Under the pieces are notes generated by a model that ran no database searches, had not been told where the DNA came from, and saw only the letters and a program-made list of their open reading frames with translations. DNA of 27,269 bases from Thoreauomyces humboldtii (taxonomy: Eukaryota > Chytridiomycota > Chytridiomycetes > Spizellomycetales > Powellomycetaceae). The stretch covers positions 1-27,269 of the forward strand of contig JADGJA010000257.1 of assembly GCA_027596035.1 (NCBI GenBank). The letters are read 5' to 3'. Made by a program: the position numbers and the translations under genes. Each line of letters starts with the position of its first letter. Within the stretch, counting starts at the first letter, position 1. Below are positions 19,945-27,269 of the stretch, piece by piece.

Positions 19945-20247
19945 TGCTCTGGAAATCCGCTTGTTGCAGTTGTGTGTTGTTTACAGTCGGATGTTCCATC
20001 CAAAGTCCTACCCTTGTGCCTTGTGGTCGCCAGTGCCTCTCCTCTTTCTCTTTTTCGCCCCCCTCGTGCTTTTCCCACTACGCGCTCTGCACACACACAC
20101 AACACACACACACACCTGCACCGCCTTCAAAAGAGGTCGGTCTGTCATTATTCAGTTGGCTTGCTTCTACCAGGCGCTGATGATTTTGCTCCTCCATCAG
20201 CTCATCTCATCGGGTGCAAACCGGATTGTCCTTCCACCGACAAAGTC
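19945..20247. promoter_or_regulatory. Divergent DSS1 / RPC2 promoter region with a CA repeat
   Basis: These 303 bases separate the DSS1 start (minus) from the RPC2 start (plus). A (CA)n microsatellite of about 26 bases, broken once by an extra A, lies near 20090-20115, flanked upstream by a pyrimidine-rich stretch at 20035-20075. It sits about 130 bases upstream of the RPC2 start. No other named element is visible. Confidence 0.45.
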
Positions 20248-23200
20248 ATGCCTCCTCTCATGGGGCCTCAGCCCCCGGGGCGAGGCAAGGGGAGCTCCAT
20301 ATTCGAAATGGACACCATGGGTCGCGACGACCTGAGATATGCCGGCAAGAAGCTCACCGATCCCATCAGCGCTGTGGAGGACAAGTGGAGGCTGGTCCCC
20401 GCGTTCCTGCAGACAAAGGGACTCATCAAGCAGCACGTCGATTCCTTCAACTATTTCATCGAGACCGAGATGAAGCAGATCATGCAAGCCAACGCAAAGG
20501 TCGACAGCGACGTCGACAAGGCTTTCTGGCTCAGGTAAACCGGTTGCAACCATGCTTCGTTCAAGCCATGATCGGGGGACGCCTAACATCGTGGCATCTC
20601 AGGTTCAGGGACATCCGGGTCCAGCGGCCGACGGCCTTCGACGTGCGAAAGGGTGTCGCCTACGAGCTCACGCCTCACGAATGTCGACTCCGCGACGTCA
20701 CGTATGCCGGAACCATCCTCGTCGACATCGAATACGTCCGCGGAAAGCAGTTGGTGACGAAGAGGGCCATCGACGTCGGACGCATGCCCATCATGCTGAG
20801 GAGCAGTCGATGCCATCTGACCGGCAGATCTCCCGAGGACATGGTCAAAGCCGGGGAATGCCCCCTCGATCCTGGCGGGTACTTCATCATCCGCGGGACG
20901 GAGAAGGTGATCCTGATCCAGGAGCAGCTGTCCAAGAACCGAATCATCGTCGAGATGGACAGGACGGGTCTGATCAACGCCAGCGTCACGAGTTCGACGC
21001 ATGAAAAGAAATCGAAGACCAACATCTGCTACGGGAAGACGGGTCGCGTGAACATGAAGCACAATAGCTTCAGCACTGATGTTCCCGTGGTGATCATCAT
21101 GAAGGCCATGGGAGTCGAGTCCGATCGGGAGATTGCTGAGCTCATCTGCGGCACAGAAGAGAAGTTCCTCGAACTGTTCTCGCCGTCGTTGGAAGAGTCG
21201 GCTCTGCTGGATCCCCCTGTGCACACGCAGCGGCAAGCGTTGGACTGGCTTGGAAAAAAGGTCAAGGTCACTGCCATGCGAAGTCGCTTCGGAATGAAGA
21301 AGGACTACGTGGAAGAGGCCCGCGACTTGTTGGCAACGACGGTTCTCGCTCATGTTCCCGTGGAGGATCTCAACGGGCAATGGAACTACCGGCCGAAGGC
21401 AGTTTACGTAGCGTTGATGGTGCGTCGATGTCTGCAGGCCGTCCGGGACGGTGGCATCGTGGACGATCGTGATTTCGTCGGAAACAAGCGATTGGAACTT
21501 GCTGGCCAGCTGCTCTCTCTGCTGTTTGAGGACCTTTTCAAGTCCTGGCAAGCCAACATCAAGCGTGCCATCGACACGCAGCTAAAGAGGGCGAACCGCA
21601 CATCGCAGTACGACGCGGCGACATCCGTGTCGCAGACCTCGCGGTTTATCACCGACGGTCTTTTCCGTGCAATCTCGTCGGGAAACTGGAACGTGAAGCG
21701 ATTCAAAATGGAGCGCGCTGGTGTTACCCAGGTCTTGACCCGATTGAGTTATGTCTCGGCGCTCGGCATGATGACAAGAATCAGCTCCCAGTTCGAAAAG
21801 ACGCGAAAAGTCAGTGGACCGCGTGCGCTGCAGGTTTGTTTCTTCATGAGCTTCTTCTCTGGTTTCTTTAATCTTTGTTCTGACCCGTGTTTTCTGCAGA
21901 CATCGCAATTTGGCGTCATCTGTCCGTCTGACACGCCAGAAGGAGAAGCGTGCGGACTCATCAAAAACTTGGCCCTCATGACGCACATCACCACCGATTC
22001 GGATGACACGGCAATGCGTCGCCTGTCGTACCACCTTGGCGTCGAAGATGTCAACGTACTATCGGGCGGAGACCTCTACGAGGATGGGACTTACCTCGTC
22101 TTCCTCAACGGAGTGATTCTGGGAGCACATCGACATCCAGATAAATTCGTTCATGACTTCCGACGGCTGCGGCGAGCCGGTCGGATTGGCCCTTTCGTCT
22201 CGATATATCGTACTGCTTCCCAGGCTACAATCAACATCAGTAGCGACGGAGGACGTGTTTGTCGGCCGCTGATCATTGTGGAAAAGGGCATCAGCAGAGT
22301 TACGGACCAGGATATTAAAAACGTGATTCACGGCGTCAAAACTTTTGAGGATCTGATTCAGGAGGGGAAGATTGAGTACCTGGACGTCAACGAAGAGACG
22401 GACACAGACATTGCTATGTACGAGAAGAACATCAGCACGCGAAATAAGATCCTGGCCGGCGTATCTTCAGTTTCCGCGGCCACCCTTGCTCGAGCTGCGG
22501 AAGAGATCGAGAGTACACACTTAGAAATCGCGCCATTTACGGTTCTCGGGGCCGTTGCAGGGCTTATTCCGTACCCCCACCACAACCAGTCTCCGCGAAA
22601 CACATATCAATGTGCTATGGGAAAACAAGCCATTGGCGCTATCGCCTATAACCAACTTACGCGCATCGATACGCTCTTGTACCTCATGGTGTACCCGCAG
22701 CAGCCCATGGTCAGGACTCGCACGATTGAGCTTATCGGATACGACAAACTTCCCGCCGGACAAAATGCGACTGTTGCGGTCATGAGTTATAGTGGATACG
22801 ACATTGAAGATGCACTCGTATTGAACAAGGTAATAACGAACGGTGTCCGTTCTCGTCATTTCAGCTTAGACTGAAACGTGACTTCAGGCTTCTGTGGACC
22901 GAGGCTTTGGTCGCTGTCAAGTTATGCGAAAGTTTGGCACCGTCATCAAAGCGTACCCCAACCAAACATACGACCGTCTAGCGGATCGAGTCCTTGACGA
23001 ATATACCGGGGCCGTTCAAATAAAGTACGACCTCCTCGACGATGACGGTATCGCAGGGGTAGGAGAACGCGTCCTCCCCAGCAACATCGTTTCCCAGATC
23101 ATTATCAACAAGCAGACCCCTACGGAGACGGAGCCGCGCGTGGCAGTTGAAGGCGGCGACGGTCAATACGCCGGCAGAGCGGAACCCGACGCGGTGTCCT

Positions 23201-24199
23201 ACAAGTCCACACCCATGACATGGAAATACCCCTCGGACGGCGTCATCGACCAGGTCCTCCTCACCACGAATGAGGAGGAACAGACCATCGTCAAGGTTCT
23301 CATGCGACAAACGCGACGACCTGAGCTCGGAGACAAGTTTTCGTCCCGACACGGACAGAAGGGTGTCTGCGGCATCATCGTCCAGCAGGAGGACATGCCG
23401 TTCGCGGATACGGGCGTGGTGCCGGACATCATCATGAACCCCCATGGTTTCCCGTCTCGAATGACGGTCGGAAAGATGATCGAGTTGCTTGCTGGCAAGG
23501 CTGGAGTGCTGGCTGGTCAGCTGCAATATGGAACGGTAGGGATGATTTCAGAGTGGAGCCGAACGCTTCCGGCAAGTTACTAAGACCCGCACTTTTTTCC
23601 TGTTTGTTTCAGGCGTTCGGAGGTTCAAAGGTATCCGACATGTCGGAGATCCTGATCAACAATGGGTTCAGCTACTCCGGCAAGGATTTCGTGACGTCTG
23701 GCATCACTGGAGAGCCGCTGCAGGCATACATCTTCTTTGGCCCTGTTTACTATCAGAAGCTGAAGCATATGGTTATGGACAAGATGCACGCCCGAGCAAA
23801 GTAAGAGTGCGCTTCATCCCGCGCGAACGAGGTGCAACCTGCTGACCTTGCCCCATTTCTCATCCGAACAGGGGCCCACGCGCAACGCTGACTCGTCAAC
23901 CCACCGAAGGTCGTTCCCGAGACGGCGGTCTCCGAGTGGGAGAGATGGAGCGCGATTGCCTGATCGGACACGGCACCGCCGCCCTCCTCATGGAACGTCT
24001 CCTCTTTGCGTCCGATGCTTACGACTGCGAGATGTGCGGCGAGTGCGGTCTCGTCGGAGGATACCACGGCTACTGCAACTACTGCAAGAGCAGGAAGGGC
24101 GTCGTCAAGGTCAAGATACCCTACGCTTGCAAGCTCCTCTTCCAGGAGCTCATGAGCATGAACGTCGTACCGAGGGTCAAGGTCAAGGACCTGGAGTAA
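20248..24199 (+). CDS. RPC2: DNA-directed RNA polymerase III subunit RPC2 (second-largest subunit)
   Basis: This is the beta-like catalytic subunit of RNA polymerase III, which makes tRNAs, 5S rRNA and other small RNAs. Exons are 20248-20534, 20603-21833, 21900-22829, 22888-23535, 23613-23800 and 23872-24199, giving 1,203 residues with all phases matching; human POLR3B has 1,133 and yeast Ret1 1,149. Pol III-type sequence is clear throughout: [31 protein letters not shown] [118 protein letters not shown] and [20 protein letters not shown]. The C-terminal zinc site is C1150, C1153, C1163 and C1166. The first 45 residues are slightly longer than usual and Gly/Pro-rich. The 66-nt intron at 21834-21899 has no in-frame stop; the conserved join [17 protein letters not shown] shows it is removed. 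Confidence 0.96.
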
Positions 24200-24485
24200 T
24201 TACCTCTGATTCCCGAGCTCCAATCCAACACAAATCATCATCATCATCTTTTCAGTTCGAAAAAGCATTGTTTGTATCTACTTCCTAATCTTATTGCGCC
24301 TCTTTCATTGGCGCCTTGATACTTTCCTGACCTGCAAAATCGTCTATAGAGAAAGCCCTTCCGGCACTTGTCCGGATGTATCAGAATTACATGTCCTATT
24401 GGTATCCTCGAACCTACAATATATCCAAAAGTCCTATCTTTCGCCCGTCTGTTTTCGTGCCCCCAAAAAGTGTCTTCTTCCCAGC
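24200..24485. other. Convergent 3' region between RPC2 and the kinase
   Basis: RPC2 ends at 24199 on the plus strand and the kinase ends at 24486 on the minus strand, so this stretch holds two facing 3' ends. A short (ATC)n-like tract lies at about 24234-24248. Nothing else stands out. Confidence 0.5.
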
Positions 24486-26549
24486 TCAGAACTCCTTGAA
24501 GAGCTCCGAGAAGGGATCCGCCTTGAAGAATCCATCGTGTCCGACAGCCGGACTTTTGAGCGCCTCCATGTACTCGTCGGCCTTGACGCCTCTCGCGATG
24601 CGATCCTTCTCGATAAACTCTGGCGGATCGACGGACGGGACGAAAGGCGGTGCCGTCTGCCTCGCCTCGACCTTCTTCCACACCAAAGGTCTGAACCAAG
24701 GATGTTGTCTGATCTCCGCCCCGTCGTTCAACGAGCCCAACCTTCTCTCGGGGTCCATCTCCAACAACCTTCTCACCACGTCCTTTCCGGGACCCTTAAG
24801 AAGGGGATGCCACTTTATCCTCCCCGACTGGATGTTGTCGTAGATCCGATCCGACGAGTCGTCCCCGAACGGGGTCTTGCCCGACACGAGCTCGAAGATG
24901 AGGACGCCGAGGGACCACCAGTCCACGGCGCATCCGTAGGGTTTGTTGGCGACGATCTCCACCGCGATGTAGTCGGGAGTGCCGCAGAAGGATTGAGTCG
25001 TCTTCTTGACCACCTTCGCGAACCCAAAGTCGGCGAGCTTGACGTGGCCCGTCGTGTCCAGGAGGATGTTCTCTGGTTTAAGGTCTCGGTAGACGATCTT
25101 GTGCGAGTGAAGGTATTCGAGTGAGATGAGCACCTCCGAGACGTAGAACCTGGCTGCGTCTTCCGTGAACCGCTGGAATTTCAAGATGGATGAGCTGTTC
25201 TGCCAGATCTCGGAAAACGCATTGAGGTTATGACTTTCGACCGCTGATTCTCTCACCTGGATCTTCCGAAGGTACGAGAAGAGGTCCCCGCCGGCCACGT
25301 ATTCCATGGTCATGAACAGAAAGGTCGGGTTCTGGAACGTGTGGTACAGTTCCACGATGAATGGATGCTGGATGTTTCTCAGGATGTTCTTTTCGTTCAT
25401 GACCTGCTTGTCCTGCTTGAGCTTGACCACGTCATGCTTCTTGATGGCCTTGAGAGCGTAGTACCTTCCCGTCGAATGCTTGAGTCTGACGAGGAAGACG
25501 TTGGCGAAACCACCCTTTCCGACTCGACGGATGACGTGGAAATCCTCCAAAGTGTAGTCCCGGTGGAGTCCCGGAGCCGAGTTCGGCGATATCTCGTACG
25601 CCGAGAGGGTCCCCTTCCTGGCCGCCTGCGTGAGCGGCACGATCCCGGGTGCGTTCGGAGAACCGGGAGAGATGAGACCTGTCGAAGCGATGTCGAAGCC
25701 GGGGTTGGCGGACGAGGATCGGTTCTTTTTCCCGGTGAAGAGGGTCGAGATCTTTGGTAGGGATCGAGCGTGCTTTCCGAGTCCCAGGCTCGCTGATCCT
25801 GGAGTGGTGACGGCGGGCGGTGCGACGGTGACGCCTAGCGACTCGGCGCTGCTGCTCGTGGAGGAGACACCGCCGACCGACATCTCCGAAGGACTGTGAA
25901 GCTTGAGCTCCGAGATCTGGTCGAGGGCTTCCGAGCTGGCAGAGTCCTCGTTGATGGCGTCCTGTATCTGTGCGGAACTCTTGACGGTCCGCAGGACGTA
26001 CGAGTTCGTGGTCTGCATCGGCATGGAGCCATGGATGTTCTTGTTCTTCGTGAGTGCGGACTTTGGCTTTGGCGCGGTGGTCGGGAGTGCCTTCAGCGAG
26101 GTTCGCTGCGACTTTTCGGCAGAGACGGGTTTCTGGAGCACGATGCCGCTGACGGTTTGAACCTTGAGCTGTCCCAGGCCGATGCTGCTAGCTCTGTTGA
26201 GACTGTTGGCACCCGAGCTCATGCTCGTCAAGGATGTCACCGACTTTGCTTCGGGCGAGGCTTCTTCCTTTTGCTTCGGAAGCGCTGGAAGGCTCCCACT
26301 AGGGACACCCGTGAACTTTCCACCGCCGCCGCCGCCGGTACCGATCGACCCGGCCTCCATCTCCTGAGACTGGACCGGACTGGTCTCTTCCGAGTTCATG
26401 AGACTGCTCTGAGAGAGCTTGCGAGAGAGGGCACCGCGGATGGCACCGATCTTGTCCTGCAGGGAGTTTTTGCGAGGTGCCGGAGTGGATGCCTTCGAAG
26501 TGCCGTCCGCGGCAGCCATGGCCGGCACGGTGATTCCCTTTTCAAGCAT
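24486..26549 (-). CDS. PKA-type AGC protein kinase with long low-complexity N-terminus
   Basis: This is a Ser/Thr kinase most like the catalytic subunit of cAMP-dependent kinase. Exons 25257-26549 and 24486-25172 give 659 residues. Residues 1-330 are Ser/Gly/Pro-rich. The domain starts near DYTLEDFHVIRRVG. The glycine loop is GKGGFANV (344-351; third glycine replaced by A349). K367 is the ATP-binding lysine and E386 the helix-C glutamate. The catalytic motif is YRDLKPEN (D461) and the metal motif DFG is at 479-481. The activation loop reads TTQSFCGTPDYIAVEI, with S492 at the PDK1 site and V502 where almost all kinases have Pro (APE). The protein ends FKEF, like the terminal FxxF of PKA. The 84-nt intron 25173-25256 is stop-free; removing it restores continuous kinase sequence (LRKIQRFTEDAARFY). 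The ATG at 26519 (GCCATGG) has a better context than 26549. Confidence 0.9.
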   Translation of the reverse strand: MLEKGITVPAMAAADGTSKASTPAPRKNSLQDKIGAIRGALSRKLSQSSLMNSEETSPVQSQEMEAGSIGTGGGGGGKFTGVPSGSLPALPKQKEEASPEAKSVTSLTSMSSGANSLNRASSIGLGQLKVQTVSGIVLQKPVSAEKSQRTSLKALPTTAPKPKSALTKNKNIHGSMPMQTTNSYVLRTVKSSAQIQDAINEDSASSEALDQISELKLHSPSEMSVGGVSSTSSSAESLGVTVAPPAVTTPGSASLGLGKHARSLPKISTLFTGKKNRSSSANPGFDIASTGLISPGSPNAPGIVPLTQAARKGTLSAYEISPNSAPGLHRDYTLEDFHVIRRVGKGGFANVFLVRLKHSTGRYYALKAIKKHDVVKLKQDKQVMNEKNILRNIQHPFIVELYHTFQNPTFLFMTMEYVAGGDLFSYLRKIQVRESAVESHNLNAFSEIWQNSSSILKFQRFTEDAARFYVSEVLISLEYLHSHKIVYRDLKPENILLDTTGHVKLADFGFAKVVKKTTQSFCGTPDYIAVEIVANKPYGCAVDWWSLGVLIFELVSGKTPFGDDSSDRIYDNIQSGRIKWHPLLKGPGKDVVRRLLEMDPERRLGSLNDGAEIRQHPWFRPLVWKKVEARQTAPPFVPSVDPPEFIEKDRIARGVKADEYMEALKSPAVGHDGFFKADPFSELFKEF

Positions 26550-27269
26550 CTCCCACGCTGAGTGATTTCAAGAGTCTCGTCGATAGAGCAACGTAAAGGG
26601 TCGATCGAAATGCGGTATGGCTCAGATGACCTCCAGCGGGGTTTACGAGCGTCGTCAAGCTTGAAGAGAGTCTTGTTTTTTTTGAAATATCTGTTGCAGC
26701 CTTGATTCCTGTTCGATGTAGGTTTCAGCAACAACCCTTTCTAGCAACTCAATCGACATTGAAAAGCCTCCTAAAAGCCCGAGCACATGGGATATGACTG
26801 GGGGTCTATTTTGGATGCATGGAGCAACTTCGGGCGGCCCGCGGAGACCTGCGGTAAACCGACTACCGAAATAGCATCACAGTAGGGTTCTCTCAGGCGA
26901 TTGATCTTCCAATTGCAGCTAACCCAAACCCCCCATGTTGTTAATGTGATTTGCGTTTTGAAGGGTGAGGCGGCTTTGAGGCGTTCGGTAGCTCGAGGTG
27001 GCCGGGGATTTTCTCCAGAGCCGATGTGGACAGTAACGGAACTACTGGAAACTACAGCATCGGATCCGACGAAGCTCAGACCGAAGAGCCTCATGTTATG
27101 ACGAGGGCAAGCTGTGCAGCACAGGGGGAGATGAAATGGCCGAGTCGTCGAAAGCGGAGTTCCCCATTCCCCCAAAGCCCCACTGGGAAGGGCTTAGGTA
27201 AGCCGTTCCCTCCCGTGCCCTCCGTGCGGTCTCCCAGTCAGTCGCCCCCTCTTGACCGTCGGCCCGTCT
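26550..27269. other. Kinase upstream region and right flank
   Basis: These 720 bases lie upstream of the minus-strand kinase and should include its promoter and leader. A run of eight T lies near 26676-26683. Open frames on both strands here, including one of 134 residues at 26771-27175 on the minus strand, show no family motif and I do not call them genes. Confidence 0.45.

Noticed and set aside
25896..26561. A 221-residue plus-strand open frame opposite the kinase
   Set aside because: It is antisense to the low-complexity kinase N-terminus and has no family motif.

Overview
This window is nuclear DNA from a fungus or fungus-like eukaryote. Its genes are cut by many short GT-AG introns (mostly 55-100 nt). 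They encode eukaryotic nuclear and mitochondrial proteins: RNA polymerase III subunit 2, DSS1/Sem1, BRCA2, Mog1, a PKA-type AGC kinase, a type 1 methionine aminopeptidase and a GT31 glycosyltransferase. A full-length BRCA2 with many BRC repeats argues against an ascomycete, since that group largely lost BRCA2. An early-diverging fungus or a basidiomycete is my best inference; I cannot name the species. All exon chains were built by hand from reading frame, splice consensus, phase agreement and family motifs. None has transcript support.

Layout from left to right. 581-2398 (+) is a ten-exon mitochondrial-type methionine aminopeptidase with a 12-nt microexon. 2520-2940 (-) holds a broken WD40-like fragment. 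3253-4434 (+) is a type II membrane GT31 galactosyltransferase-like enzyme. 4536-5722 (-) is an unrecognised protein with a helical N-terminal part. 5977-6542 (+) is a small protein with a presequence-like start, one membrane segment and a coiled coil. 7025-16623 (-) is BRCA2: 13 exons, about 2,897 residues as assembled. It has nine BRC repeats (one broken by a 95-base assembly gap), then the helical domain, OB1, OB2 with a short tower-like insertion, OB3, and an unrecognised C-terminal extension. 16923-17579 (-) is Mog1. 17767-18828 (+) is a SANT/Myb-like protein. 19640-19944 (-) is DSS1. 20248-24199 (+) is Pol III subunit RPC2. 24486-26549 (-) is a PKA-like kinase.

The most striking point is functional. 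BRCA2 and DSS1, which in other organisms form a complex that loads RAD51 onto single-stranded DNA, lie about 3 kb apart on the same strand. The BRCA2 central repeats are nearly identical in sequence with a 210-nt period, which suggests recent duplication or gene conversion, and the assembly breaks exactly there. Most BRC motifs carry Gly where the animal FxxA motif has Ala. The other neighbours look like ordinary housekeeping genes with no obvious shared pathway.
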